A stretch of DNA of 52,948 nt from Alphaproteobacteria bacterium (GCA_023150455.1 JAKLKW010000052.1:1-52948); one strand, 5' to 3'. Shown: positions 27,009 to 36,086, counted from the first letter of the stretch. Translations and numbers: made by a program. Notes: generated by a model not told the origin, from the sequence alone.

Positions 27009-28085
27009 TTGTCGGCTGCCTACCTGCTTCTGCGCAACGTCGTGAAATCATACGACGGCAGGGTCAATGCCGTCGACGACATCGACATCGAGATCCGGCG
27101 CGGCGAGTTCATCACCCTTCTGGGGCCGAGCGGATCGGGCAAGACGACGACGCTGATGATGGTGGCCGGGTTCGAGAATCCGACGTCCGGCACGATCGAG
27201 CTCGACGGCAAGAACTTGACGCGGCAGAAGCCGTACCATCGCAACATCGGCGTGGTGTTCCAGAACTACGCCCTGTTTCCGCATATGACGGTCGCGCGCA
27301 ACGTGGCGTTTCCGCTGAAGATGCGCGGCACGCCCAAGCAGGATGTCGCGCGGCGCGTCGCCGAGGCCCTGGACCTGGTCGGGCTCGGCAAGTTCGCCGA
27401 GCGCTACCCGCGCGAGCTTTCGGGCGGCCAGCAGCAGCGCGTCGCGCTCGCGCGCGGCTTGGTGTTCCGTCCGGACGTGCTGCTGCTGGACGAGCCCCTG
27501 GGCGCGCTGGACAAGAACCTGCGCGAGCAGATGCAGGTGGAGCTGAAGCGCATCCACCGCGAGGTCGGCATCACCATGGTCTATGTCACGCACGACCAGA
27601 CCGAGGCGATGACCATGTCCGACCGGGTGGCGGTGTTCAACTCGGGCAAGCTGGAGCAGGTCGCGCCGCCGCTCGAGGTCTATCACCGGCCGGCGACGCG
27701 GTTCGTCGGCGAGTTCATCGGCGACAGCAATTTCCTCGAGGGCCGGCTCGACGCCGGAACCGGTTCCCTGGTGCTCGAAGGTCTGGGCGAGGCGTGCATG
27801 CCGGCCGCCCGTGGGGCGGTCGGATCGGGTGGGGTCCATGTCCTGATCCGGCCAGAGCGGCTGCGGCCGATCGATGGTCAGCCGGCGGAGAAGTTCGCGA
27901 AGGTCGTGGAGCTCGTCGTCGAGGGCAGCGTCAACTACGGCGACAGCGTTCTGCTGATCGGAAAGGCCGGCAATGTTCCCTTGCGCGTGCGCGTGTCCGG
28001 CGCACAGTACGGTGCGGTGCAGGAAGGCACGACGTTGCCGGTCGGCTGGACCGCCGACGACATGCATTTCCTACCGAGGGCGTAG
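27009..28085 (+). CDS. ABC transporter ATP-binding protein, PotA-like
   Basis: 358-residue ATPase for the importer formed with the permeases at 22.4-24.1 kb. Walker A GPSGSGKT is at 39-46; then LSGGQQQRVALARGL, LLLDEPLGALD, the switch His in YVTHDQTEAMTM, and a C-terminal TOBE domain with VHVLIRPERLRPI. The start is TTG at 27009, well supported by AAGGAG ending seven bases upstream and by the 4-base gap after the hydratase stop. It is separated from its permeases by two CoA-metabolism genes, which argues that transport and thioester chemistry are one unit. Confidence 0.93.
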   Translation: MSAAYLLLRNVVKSYDGRVNAVDDIDIEIRRGEFITLLGPSGSGKTTTLMMVAGFENPTSGTIELDGKNLTRQKPYHRNIGVVFQNYALFPHMTVARNVAFPLKMRGTPKQDVARRVAEALDLVGLGKFAERYPRELSGGQQQRVALARGLVFRPDVLLLDEPLGALDKNLREQMQVELKRIHREVGITMVYVTHDQTEAMTMSDRVAVFNSGKLEQVAPPLEVYHRPATRFVGEFIGDSNFLEGRLDAGTGSLVLEGLGEACMPAARGAVGSGGVHVLIRPERLRPIDGQPAEKFAKVVELVVEGSVNYGDSVLLIGKAGNVPLRVRVSGAQYGAVQEGTTLPVGWTADDMHFLPRA

Positions 28086-28124
28086 CCGGGGCGGCGGCCC
28101 GACGGCGGAGGCGCCGCGACTTCG

Positions 28125-29324
28125 GTGACGCAGCTGCGAACAGCGAAGGGACCTCCCCTGCTTCTGCTGGTGGCGCTGACGGCGGTGCCGTCGCTGTCCA
28201 CCAACATCTTCATCCCGTCGATGCCGGGCCTGGTCGAGTATTTCGCCACCGACGGCGCGACGGTGCAGCTCACCTTGACGGTCTATCTGCTGACACTGGG
28301 CGTCGGGCAACTGCTCTACGGCCCGCTGTCCGACCGCTTCGGACGCCGTCCCGTGCTCCTGGCCGGCCTAGTGGTCTATGTCGTCGGCACCGCCCTCTGC
28401 CTGGCGGCGCCGTCCATCGGCTTCCTGGTCCTCGCGCGCGTCGTGCAGGCGGCGGGAGGATGCGCCGGGGTCATGGTCGGACGCGCCATGATCCGCGACA
28501 CGTACGGGCGCGACAAGGCGGCCAGCATGCTGGGCTACATCACGATGACGATGGCCATGGCCACCGCGGTGGCGCCGGTCACGGGCGCGTTCCTGGAGGA
28601 GTGGCACGGCTGGCGCGCGTCCTTCCTGCTGATGACGGTCATGGGCATGCTGGTCGCGTTCTTCTCCTGGCGGCTCGCCGGCGAGACGCTCGCCGTTCGC
28701 ATGCCTCTGCCGTCCCTGCTGCCGATGCTGGCGCTCTATGCGACGGCGCTGCAGTCGCCGCGATTCCGCCGCTTCGGCGGTTACTCGGTCTGCACGATCT
28801 CTTCTTACTACGCGTTCGTCGCCGGCGCCCCGTATGTCGTGATCGGCCTGTACGGGCAGCCTCCCTCGACCTTCGGCTTGTACTACATGCTTGCCGGGGC
28901 GTCCTATATCACCGGCAATTTCCTCGCCGGACGGCTGACCGAGCGCGCCGGCATCGAGACCATGACGTGGATCGGCGGCGCGATCATCGCCGCGTGCGGC
29001 TGCACCCTGATCGCGCTGACGGCCGCCGATATCCGGCACCCGGCGGCGGTCTTCCTGCCGGTCGCCGTATCGTTCATCGGCAGCGGACTCAGCCAGCCGA
29101 GCGCCATGATCGGCGCCATCGAGGCGCTGCCGCGCAACATAGGCGCATGCGCCGGCCTGCTCGGCGCCCTGCAGCTCGCTGCCGGATCGCTTGCGTCGCT
29201 TGTGATCGGCGTCACGCAGCCCTACGGCGCGCTGCCCTTCGCGCTGGTCTGCGGCGGCCTGCTGGTCGCGGCCCTCGCCAGCCTAATGCTGCCGATGGAG
29301 CGGGAGCGGAGGGCACCGCCGTGA
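28125..29324 (+). CDS. Bcr/CflA-type MFS efflux transporter, copy 2
   Basis: 399-residue 12-helix exporter, paralogue of the gene at 14571 and the same length. It shares GQLLYGPLSDRFGRRPVLLA and APVTGAFLEEWHGWRASFLL. The GTG start and the upstream GGCGCCGCGACTTCG are conserved between copies. It is 39 bases after the ATPase, so possibly at the end of the operon, where it could export a pathway product or toxic intermediate. Its stop is only 10 bases from the MBL-gene remnant at 29335, marking the former convergent neighbour before the island arrived. Confidence 0.9.
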   Translation: MTQLRTAKGPPLLLLVALTAVPSLSTNIFIPSMPGLVEYFATDGATVQLTLTVYLLTLGVGQLLYGPLSDRFGRRPVLLAGLVVYVVGTALCLAAPSIGFLVLARVVQAAGGCAGVMVGRAMIRDTYGRDKAASMLGYITMTMAMATAVAPVTGAFLEEWHGWRASFLLMTVMGMLVAFFSWRLAGETLAVRMPLPSLLPMLALYATALQSPRFRRFGGYSVCTISSYYAFVAGAPYVVIGLYGQPPSTFGLYYMLAGASYITGNFLAGRLTERAGIETMTWIGGAIIAACGCTLIALTAADIRHPAAVFLPVAVSFIGSGLSQPSAMIGAIEALPRNIGACAGLLGALQLAAGSLASLVIGVTQPYGALPFALVCGGLLVAALASLMLPMERERRAPP

Positions 29325-29334
29325 CCTGGCAGGG

Positions 29335-29426
29335 CTATGCCGCCGCGGCGGCCTCCGGCCGCGGCCCGCGCGCGGCGATGCGCCGGTCGTAGTCGCCGGC
29401 GAGCGCGCGAAGGGCGGCCGCGCCGT
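29335..29426. repeat. left copy of 92-bp direct repeat (3' end of MBL-fold gene)
   Basis: Identical to 38204-38295 at 91 of 92 positions (only 29350 G versus 38219 A), offset 8869 bases, same orientation. On the minus strand it encodes the last 30 codons of the MBL-fold protein (AAALRALAGDYDRRI onward, ending EAAAAA and stop). Beyond 29426 the similarity stops abruptly, so the rest of the gene is absent here. It is best read as the displaced original 3' end of the gene. Confidence 0.9.
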
Positions 29427-29455
29427 CGCTCGGCGTCGGATCGCCACTCACCGCA

Positions 29456-30259
29456 TCACCCCTCAGCCTTGGGCTTGATCCGGCCGCGCCGGCGCTCTCC
29501 GGTTCGGAACAGCTCGACCACCTGCTGGCAGCGGTCGGCGCGGCCGAGAATTCGGGAATGCTCGACGACACCGCCGTCGGCGTCGAAATAAGTCCGTTCC
29601 AGGCACAGCAGCGGCGACTGCGGTGCGACGCCCAGACGTGCTGCCACGTCGGGCGGCGCCGCCGTTGCCGATGACACCTGGCGCACGCGCAATGCCTTTA
29701 CGCCGCAATACTCCTCGACCAGGTGCAGCAGCCGCCTGTTCGCCATACGCTCGGCCCAGTCGGCTGGCAGGCGGTCCGCACGGCTCTTGGCCAAATAGAC
29801 CTCGCACGACGCGTTAGGACCGTCCTTGCTGCTGCGCACCCAGGAGAACCGGACAACCTGCTCATTTGTACCGAGACGAAGGCGCGCAGCGTGCTCCTCG
29901 CCACTGCCGGCGCGCAACGGGCGCATGCCGTGCGACTCAAGCCGGTCGCCAAAATTGCGATCGAGCATGTCCTCGAGGGACCTCGCAGCCCACGGTGCGG
30001 CTCCCGCCTCACGACTCTGCACGAACGTGCCGCGGCCGGGCTGACGCCGCACCAGGCCCTGCGTCACGAGATGCTGGACCGCCGCGCGGATCGTATGGCG
30101 GCTTACGCCAAATTCGTCCATCAGCCGGTCTTCCGTGGGGATCTGCGCGTCCACCGGATAGATGCCCGCGCTGATGCGCCCGCGCAGGCTTTGATAGATG
30201 CGGTAATAGGCCGGCGTCGGGTCGCGTGCGGGCAGTATCAACGGGTCTTGCACGACCAT
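29456..30259 (-). CDS. GntR-family regulator with UTRA domain (HutC type)
   Basis: 267-residue regulator. The N-terminal winged helix-turn-helix begins PAYYRIYQSLRGRISAGIYP and contains EDRLMDEFGVSRHTIRAAV and a wing with RRQPGRGTFV. The C-terminal UTRA ligand domain ends with SPLLCLERTYFDADGGVVEH, a typical HutC pattern. The ATG at 30259 is preceded by AAAGGAGG, spaced 11 bases. It is divergent from the PrpD-like gene across about 150 bases containing an imperfect palindrome. It probably represses the island operon; the effector is unknown. Confidence 0.9.
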   Translation of the reverse strand: MVVQDPLILPARDPTPAYYRIYQSLRGRISAGIYPVDAQIPTEDRLMDEFGVSRHTIRAAVQHLVTQGLVRRQPGRGTFVQSREAGAAPWAARSLEDMLDRNFGDRLESHGMRPLRAGSGEEHAARLRLGTNEQVVRFSWVRSSKDGPNASCEVYLAKSRADRLPADWAERMANRRLLHLVEEYCGVKALRVRQVSSATAAPPDVAARLGVAPQSPLLCLERTYFDADGGVVEHSRILGRADRCQQVVELFRTGERRRGRIKPKAEG

Positions 30260-30333
30260 GGTTGCGGGCGCCTCCTTTCCCATGCCTTCCCAACCCCGCC
30301 CGCCAGGCGGGGCGTCGGCGAATTGCCCTTGCC

Positions 30334-30357
30334 ATCCGAATGTACGTATGTTTGGAT
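30334..30357. promoter_or_regulatory. candidate operator for the UTRA regulator
   Basis: Imperfect palindrome: ATCCGAA (30334-30340), a ten-base centre containing TACGTA, then TTTGGAT (30351-30357), one mismatch between the arms. It lies between the divergent regulator and PrpD-like genes. TTGCCC and TATGTT about 18 bases apart could be a weak promoter overlapping it. Confidence 0.5.
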
Positions 30358-30410
30358 CTCCTGGAAAGAAGAAAGCCCGGGTCCACGCGACTCGCTGCGG
30401 GAGGAACGCC

Positions 30411-31832
30411 GTGACGCTGGAGATGGCAAGCAGGCCGACCGCCGAAGGCGACCGGGCAGGCGGAGCGACCCGGCAACTCGCGGAGTTTCTTGCCGCTCTT
30501 CGCATCGAGGACCTGCCGCCGCAAACGATTGAAGCGGCGAAAATGTTCGTCCTCGACGTGATCGGTTGCGCCCTCGGTGCGATGCGCACCGACGAGGTGC
30601 ACATTGCCGCCGAGGTGGTGCGGGAACTGGGCGGTACCACCGAATGTACCGCCATCGGCCTCGGCTTCCGCACCTCATGCTCCAACGCGGCGTATCTCAA
30701 TGGCATCTCCGCGCATGTGATCGAGCTTGACGACACGCATCGCTATTCGATCACTCATGTCGGCGCGCCGGTGATACCGGCCGCGATGGCGATGGCCGAG
30801 CGCGAAGGAGCGAGCGGCGCCACGTTTTTAGCGGCGGTCGTCGCCGGCTACGAAGCCTGCCTGCGCGTGGCCAACGCCGTGCAGCCCTCGCACTGGCGTC
30901 GCGGATTCCTGAGTATGGGCACGTGCGGCACGTTCGGTGCGGCGGCGGCAAGCGGACATGTGTTGGGATTCGACGCTGACACATTGTCGGACGCGCTGGG
31001 GCTCTCGGGGATTCAGGCCGCCGGGCTGAACAGCAGCATCTATGGCGAAGGTGACATGGGCAAACGCCTGTGCCCGGGCCATGCCGCGGGCACAGGCGTC
31101 GTGTCCGCCCTACTCGCCCGGCGCGGCTTCACCGGTAGCCGCCGGATCCTCGAGCAACGCAAGGGATTTTGCGAGTCGTTCGCCGACCAATACGACGTCG
31201 AGCGGATTTGCGCCGACCTTGGCAAGGTCTGGGAAATCACCCGTACCAGCCTCAAGCCCTATTCCTGCTGCCGCTACAATCACGCGGCGATCGATGGGCT
31301 GCTCGACATCATGTCAGCGGAATCGCTTACGGCGCCACGCATCGCCGGGGTGACGGTGCGCACCTACGACATCGCGGTGACCAACCGCCCGCATCGCACG
31401 CGGCCGCTCACGCTGTTTGATGCGAAGATGAGCATCCCGTTCAGCTTGGCGGTCGCTGCACACAAGCGCGCAGTAGGCGAGCACGAATTCACGGCGGACC
31501 TGATCGACGCCCCTGCGTTGCAGGATTTCGCTCGGCGCGTGCGGGTCGAGGCGGACGCGGCGATGTCGGCAGCCTTCCCGCGCGAGTGGCCTGCCGAGGT
31601 GTGCGTGACCCTGCACGACGGCCGCAGCTTTCAGCGGCATGTTCCCCATCCGAAGGGCGAGCCCGAGGCGCCGATGTCGCGCGCCGAGATCGAGGCTAAG
31701 TTCCGCGACCTGGCGAAGGTCGCAATCGACGATGCGGCCGCGGACCGTGTCGTGGTGGCAGCGTGGACCCTGGAAAAGCATGGCGACCTGGCGCAGCTGC
31801 TCGACCCGATCGCCGCCGCGTCGCGCAGTTAG
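30411..31832 (+). CDS. MmgE/PrpD family protein
   Basis: 473-residue protein of the 2-methylcitrate dehydratase/cis-aconitate decarboxylase family. Visible family stretches are LDVIGCALGAMRTDEV, NGISAHVIELDDTHR, THVGAPVIPAAMAMAE, GTFGAAAASGHVLGFDAD, LKPYSCCRYNHAAIDG and a C-terminal VTLHDGR. The GTG at 30411 is chosen for its ideal GGGAGG site six bases upstream; the longer open frame runs into the divergent control region. Members dehydrate, decarboxylate or isomerise tricarboxylates and many are uncharacterised. With CoA-ester genes alongside, it likely acts on a polycarboxylic or hydroxyacid intermediate. Confidence 0.9.
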   Translation: MTLEMASRPTAEGDRAGGATRQLAEFLAALRIEDLPPQTIEAAKMFVLDVIGCALGAMRTDEVHIAAEVVRELGGTTECTAIGLGFRTSCSNAAYLNGISAHVIELDDTHRYSITHVGAPVIPAAMAMAEREGASGATFLAAVVAGYEACLRVANAVQPSHWRRGFLSMGTCGTFGAAAASGHVLGFDADTLSDALGLSGIQAAGLNSSIYGEGDMGKRLCPGHAAGTGVVSALLARRGFTGSRRILEQRKGFCESFADQYDVERICADLGKVWEITRTSLKPYSCCRYNHAAIDGLLDIMSAESLTAPRIAGVTVRTYDIAVTNRPHRTRPLTLFDAKMSIPFSLAVAAHKRAVGEHEFTADLIDAPALQDFARRVRVEADAAMSAAFPREWPAEVCVTLHDGRSFQRHVPHPKGEPEAPMSRAEIEAKFRDLAKVAIDDAAADRVVVAAWTLEKHGDLAQLLDPIAAASRS

Positions 31833-31882
31833 GCTGGAGATCACCGAGGCTGGGCAGCAACCGGTACATGGGAGGAGCTATC

Positions 31883-32743
31883 ATGATCAATCGTCGGCAG
31901 ACCCTCAGGGCGCTGGGCGCGTCCATCGGCGCGGCAGGCGTGCTGCAAGCGACCTCGGCCGTGGCACAGACCGGCCAAGTGATGCCCACGGCCGCAGGCA
32001 GCACGATGGAGCGCATCCTTTCGACGAAGAAGCTGCGCATCGCCGTCGTCGCGAACCAGGAGCCCTATTTCAAGAAGGACCTCGCGACCGGCAAATGGAC
32101 GGGCTTCTGCCTCTCCATGGCCCGCGACATCGCCGGCGAGATGGGCGTCGAGCTGGAGACGCTCGAGAGCACCTGGGGCAATTCGGTGCTCGATCTGCAG
32201 GCGAACAAGATCGACATGGCCTTCGGGCTGAACCCGACGCCGAAACGCGCGCTGGTCGTCGATTTCCCGCCCGCGATGTTCTACAACGTCTCGTCGCTCG
32301 TCGCGCGCAAGGGTTTCACTGCCAAGACGTGGAACGACCTGAACAAGCCCGAAGTGAGAATCGCCTTCGACCTAGGGACGTCGCGCGAGACCATCGTCAA
32401 GCGATTCGCATCGAAGGCCCAGCACATCGCCTACAAGACCTCGCCCGAATGCGTGCTGGCGGTAGCAGCGGGCCGCGCCGATGCCTTTGCCTGCTCCGTG
32501 TTCCTCGGTCTGGCGGCGCGCAAGCAGAACGCCAACCTCGGCGACTTCCTCATGCCGACCCCGCAGGTGAAGACTGTCACCACGGCCGCGATCCAGTATG
32601 ATCGCGACAACCGTTTCCGGCAGTTCTTGTCGGCGTGGATCGATTTCAACCGCGGCAGCGGTCAGGTCCGCGAATGGATCCTGGCGTCGCTGGGCGACAT
32701 GGGCATCACGCAAGCCGATCTGCCGCCTGACATGGATTTCTGA
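31883..32743 (+). CDS. family 3 ABC solute-binding protein (amino-acid type)
   Basis: 286-residue periplasmic binding protein. The leader is MINRRQTLRALGASIGAAGV with twin arginines (Tat-like), ending near AVAQ. The SBP_bac_3 core is visible as KKLRIAVVANQEPYF, GKWTGFCLSMARDIA, LESTWGNSVLDLQANKID and a C-terminal cysteine-containing lobe. GGAGGAG sits five bases before the ATG. It would serve the HisM-type permease at the end of this operon, but that gene is disrupted and no ATPase is present in the island. Family 3 proteins also bind organic acids, so an amino-acid ligand is not certain. Confidence 0.9.
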   Translation: MINRRQTLRALGASIGAAGVLQATSAVAQTGQVMPTAAGSTMERILSTKKLRIAVVANQEPYFKKDLATGKWTGFCLSMARDIAGEMGVELETLESTWGNSVLDLQANKIDMAFGLNPTPKRALVVDFPPAMFYNVSSLVARKGFTAKTWNDLNKPEVRIAFDLGTSRETIVKRFASKAQHIAYKTSPECVLAVAAGRADAFACSVFLGLAARKQNANLGDFLMPTPQVKTVTTAAIQYDRDNRFRQFLSAWIDFNRGSGQVREWILASLGDMGITQADLPPDMDF

Positions 32744-33891
32744 TGGCTGGTGGCGGGGTCGGCATCGTCGGCTACGGCAGTTCGGTCTACGAGAAGCGCG
32801 CGACGCGCACGGAGCTCTCCTATCTGGCCGAGGCGGCATGCGCCGCCTTGGCCAGCGCCGGCCTCGCCAAGGCCGACATCGACGGGATCTCGATCAGCTC
32901 GACCACGCTCCATCCCGACAACGCGGTGACCGCCGCAGAGCATCTCGGGCTTGTGCCGCGTTGGGCCAGCGTCTCGAACGCGGGCGGCGCCGGCGCGTCG
33001 ATCAATGTGTTGGATGCCGTACGCGCGGTGGAGGCAGGGCGGGCATCCTGTGTGCTCTGCCTCGCCGGCGCTGCGCAAGATGGCGCCTACTTCCGCGAAC
33101 GGATCGGCCGGTTCACCGGCGTGATCGGCGACTACCTGGCGCCGCACGGCTTCGGCGGTATGAACGGGCTGTTCGCAATCATCCAGCGCAAGCACGCCGA
33201 GACCTTCGGTACGACGCGCGCGCAGCTCGGCCGGATCGCGGTCGATCAGCGTCTCAACGCGCGGGCGAACGAGGCCGCGCTACTGCGCGATCCGATGACC
33301 ATCCAGGACTATCTCGATGCGCCGGTCATCGCCGACCCGCTCGGTCTGTTCGACTGCGTTATGCCTTGTTCGGGCGCCGAGGCGATCCTGGTCGGGCCGC
33401 TCGACCGTGCGCCCGAAGGCAAGGGCGTTCGCATTGCGGCCGGACGCGAGCAGCACAACCATCCGGTCGACGAGGTCAGCCCGATCCGCGGGGGATGGGA
33501 GTTGTTCCGCGATTCGCTCTACGAGGGGGCGGGGTTCGGCCCCGCCGACGTGCAGTTCGTGCAGGCCTATGATGACTACCCGATCATGGTGGCGATCCAG
33601 CTTGAGGATCTCGGCTTCTGTAGCAAGGGCGAGATCGGGCTGCTCCTGGAGCGAAGGCGCATGACGTTCGACGGCGATTTTCCGCTCAACACCGGCGGCG
33701 GCCAGCTTTCCTGCGGCCAGACCGGCGGCGGCGGCGGAATGATCGGCCTGACAGAGGCCGTGCGGCAGCTGCGTGGCGAGGGTGGTCCACGGCAAGTGGC
33801 TGGGGCTCGCCGTGGTCTCGTCTCCGGCTACGGCATGGTCGCCTACGGGCATGGCCTGTCGGCCAGCGCCCTGTTGCTTGAGGTGGCGTGA
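32743..33891 (+). CDS. thiolase-like protein lacking catalytic residues (SCPx/Ltp2-type)
   Basis: 382-residue thiolase-superfamily protein. The fold signatures are VGIVGYGSSVYEKRATRTEL, YDDYPIMVAIQLEDLGFC and NTGGGQLSCGQTGGGGG. The nucleophile position reads SNAGGAGASINV with no Cys, the usual GHP motif is GQT, and the C-terminal CxGxG motif is GYGMVAYG, so Claisen thiolysis is unlikely. Such proteins pair with DUF35 subunits; the characterised Ltp2-ChsH2-type pairs are retro-aldol lyases of steroid side chains. The ATG overlaps the binding-protein stop (TGATG) and the stop overlaps the DUF35 gene the same way. Confidence 0.87.
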   Translation: MAGGGVGIVGYGSSVYEKRATRTELSYLAEAACAALASAGLAKADIDGISISSTTLHPDNAVTAAEHLGLVPRWASVSNAGGAGASINVLDAVRAVEAGRASCVLCLAGAAQDGAYFRERIGRFTGVIGDYLAPHGFGGMNGLFAIIQRKHAETFGTTRAQLGRIAVDQRLNARANEAALLRDPMTIQDYLDAPVIADPLGLFDCVMPCSGAEAILVGPLDRAPEGKGVRIAAGREQHNHPVDEVSPIRGGWELFRDSLYEGAGFGPADVQFVQAYDDYPIMVAIQLEDLGFCSKGEIGLLLERRRMTFDGDFPLNTGGGQLSCGQTGGGGGMIGLTEAVRQLRGEGGPRQVAGARRGLVSGYGMVAYGHGLSASALLLEVA

Positions 33892-34310
33892 TGACCGGCG
33901 AGTCGCCGCCCGGCCTGCCGCAACCGCGCGAGACACCAACCAATGCGCCGATGCTCCGCGCCTGGCGCGAAGAAGGCGCGCTGGCGCTGCAGCGTTGCCC
34001 AGCCTGCGCCAAGGTCATTTACTACCCGCGCGTGGTGTGCCCGCACTGCTGGTCGGATCGGCTCAACTGGTTTCGGGCTTCGGGTGCGGGCCGGGTGGTT
34101 TCCTTCACGCGCGTGCACCGCGGCCTGCCGGCGCCGTTCCAGGCCGAGGCGCCGATCGTGCTGGCGGAGATCGCCCTTGCCGAGGGCGCCTCGATGATTG
34201 CCCGCATAGTGACGCCGGACGCGGGAGCGGTGCGCAGCGGCATGGCAGTACGGCTGGTGCCGCCGGGCGACGCCCCGCGGTTTCCCTTGCCCACGTTTAT
34301 GCCGGCCTAG
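33891..34310 (+). CDS. DUF35 OB-fold/zinc-ribbon acyl-CoA-binding protein
   Basis: 139-residue protein. A rubredoxin-like zinc ribbon uses Cys36, Cys39, Cys50 and Cys53 (CPAC and CPHC), followed by an OB-fold (GRVVSFTRVHRGLPAPF, IVLAEIALAEG). Such proteins bind acyl-CoA and partner thiolase-like or hydratase subunits. It starts at an ATG overlapping the stop of the thiolase-like gene (TGATG), which supports a stoichiometric complex. The CoA ligase follows 14 bases later. Confidence 0.92.
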   Translation: MTGESPPGLPQPRETPTNAPMLRAWREEGALALQRCPACAKVIYYPRVVCPHCWSDRLNWFRASGAGRVVSFTRVHRGLPAPFQAEAPIVLAEIALAEGASMIARIVTPDAGAVRSGMAVRLVPPGDAPRFPLPTFMPA

Positions 34311-34324
34311 GACCGCGGCGGCGC

Positions 34325-35953
34325 ATGGGCAGGAGAGCGACCGAAAGCCTCGATGCTCTGGCGCAAAAGCGTGCATCGATCGAACGCATGCCTTTGCCGC
34401 CGACCATCGGCGCGCTATTCGATTCCTCCGTCGCCCGCCACCGCGATCGGCTGCTCTGGGTGTCCGTCGACGGTGGGCCGTCGCTGACCTATGGCGAATT
34501 CGCCGCAGACGTCGAGCGATGCGTTGCAGTGCTACACCGGCAGGGCGTCGGTCGCGGCACGCATGTCGCGGTGATGCTGCCTGCCTCGCCGCCGCTCGCG
34601 ATCACCTGGATGGCGCTGGCGAAGCTCGGTGCGGTCATGTTGCCGGTGAACCCGCGCTATACCGCGCGCGAGCTGGATGATCTCTTGCGCGGTGGCGACG
34701 CCGAGCTGCTCGTGGCCGATCAGGCACACCGCGGCTTGTTCGAGCGTCCGGCAGACACGCTGCCGCTGGCGCGCCGGCAGATCCTGCTGCACGGCGCGGC
34801 GGCGCCGGGCTATGCCGGCGAGTGGCAGGCATTGATGGCGCAGGCCTGCCCGGTGCCAAATTTGCCTCCTCCCGAACTCGACCGGTTGATGACGCTGCAG
34901 TTCACGTCGGGTTCCACCGGCGCACCGAAGGGCTGCATGCTGAGCCATCGCTATTGGCTGACAATCGGTCTCGTCCGCGCACATCAGGGTCCGCCGGTCG
35001 AACGCATGCTGATCGACATGCCGTTCCACTACATGGGCGGGCAGTGGCGCTTTCTGATGGCGCTCTACTTGGGCGCGACGGCTTTCGTCGCCCGGCAGCC
35101 GAGCGTGGCGCGCATGTTGGACCGGGTGTTGGCGCACGGCATCCAATTCTGCTCCGTCACCCCGGCCCTGGCCAAGCAGCCTCTAGATCCGCGATGCAAG
35201 GACTTGCGCCTGGTCTGGGCCGGAACGATGGCGTTGCCGCGCGATTTGCACGCCACGCTGGAGGCGCAACTCAACGGCACCCCGGTGCGCGAGATGTACG
35301 GCCTGACCGAAACCGGCGCGGCGATCGAGATGCCGTGCGAGGTTGACTGGATGACCGGTAGCGGCAGCTGTGGGCTGGCCGCACCTTTTCGTTCTGTGCG
35401 GATCGTCGACGAGGCCGGCCGGGACGCTCGGCCCGGCGAAACGGGCGAGCTGTGGATTTCTGGACCCGGGATGATGATGGGCTACTATAATCGGCCAGAC
35501 GCAAACGCGGTTTCTTTTGACCAGGGCTGGTTCCGCAGCGGCGACTTGTTCCGGCGCGACGGTGACGGCTTCCTGACCATACTCGGCCGAATCAAGGACG
35601 TCATCCGTCGTAGCGGCGAGAACGTGTCGGCGACCGAGGTCGAGGGTGTGCTCTGCGCCATGGCAGAAATCGTCGAGGCGGCGGCGATTCCGGTGCCGGA
35701 CGAGTTGCGCGGCGAAGAGGTAAAAGCGTGCATCACCCTGCGTCCAGGATTGACGCCGGACGATGTGCCGCCCGAGCGTGTGGTCGCATTCTGCCGCGAG
35801 CGGCTCGCGCGGTTCAAGCTGCCGCGCTACATAGCCTATCTGCCCGAACTTCCGAAGACGTCCTCCGGCAAAATCGCCAAACAGGCCCTGCGTTCCGTGC
35901 AGGCCGACTTGCGGTTCGGCAGCTTCGATGCTGTCGAAGGAATCTGGCGGTAA
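34325..35953 (+). CDS. AMP-forming acyl-CoA synthetase (CaiC-like), island copy
   Basis: 542-residue class I adenylate-forming enzyme, making acyl-AMP then acyl-CoA. The motifs are intact: P-loop-like FTSGSTGAPKGCML, YGLTETGAAIEMP with the Mg-binding Glu, GWFRSGDLFRRDG, LGRIKDVIRRSGENVS and the C-terminal catalytic Lys in KTSSGKIAKQAL. The ATG at 34325 opens MGRRATESLDALAQKRASIE; the longer frame upstream runs through the DUF35 gene. It is one of three related ligases in the window (with 39725 and 46520) sharing SHRYWL/SQRYWL and the region after it. The acid substrate is unknown. Confidence 0.92.
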   Translation: MGRRATESLDALAQKRASIERMPLPPTIGALFDSSVARHRDRLLWVSVDGGPSLTYGEFAADVERCVAVLHRQGVGRGTHVAVMLPASPPLAITWMALAKLGAVMLPVNPRYTARELDDLLRGGDAELLVADQAHRGLFERPADTLPLARRQILLHGAAAPGYAGEWQALMAQACPVPNLPPPELDRLMTLQFTSGSTGAPKGCMLSHRYWLTIGLVRAHQGPPVERMLIDMPFHYMGGQWRFLMALYLGATAFVARQPSVARMLDRVLAHGIQFCSVTPALAKQPLDPRCKDLRLVWAGTMALPRDLHATLEAQLNGTPVREMYGLTETGAAIEMPCEVDWMTGSGSCGLAAPFRSVRIVDEAGRDARPGETGELWISGPGMMMGYYNRPDANAVSFDQGWFRSGDLFRRDGDGFLTILGRIKDVIRRSGENVSATEVEGVLCAMAEIVEAAAIPVPDELRGEEVKACITLRPGLTPDDVPPERVVAFCRERLARFKLPRYIAYLPELPKTSSGKIAKQALRSVQADLRFGSFDAVEGIWR

Positions 35954-36086
35954 TCCGAGCGCGCGGAGATGACGTTCCCATTCTTGCCCATGACAAGTTC
36001 GACGCCATTCCGACACTTAGCGCGTTCATGCCTGCGTCGAGTCGGTGATCGTCTGCAACACGTACATTGAAGGGACGGATCGAGCG

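Noticed and set aside
17829-28085. Polyamine (spermidine/putrescine) uptake operon
   Set aside because: Family names alone suggest it; the CoA synthetase, hydratase and reductase in the same operon point to an organic acid or its derivative, so the substrate is left open.
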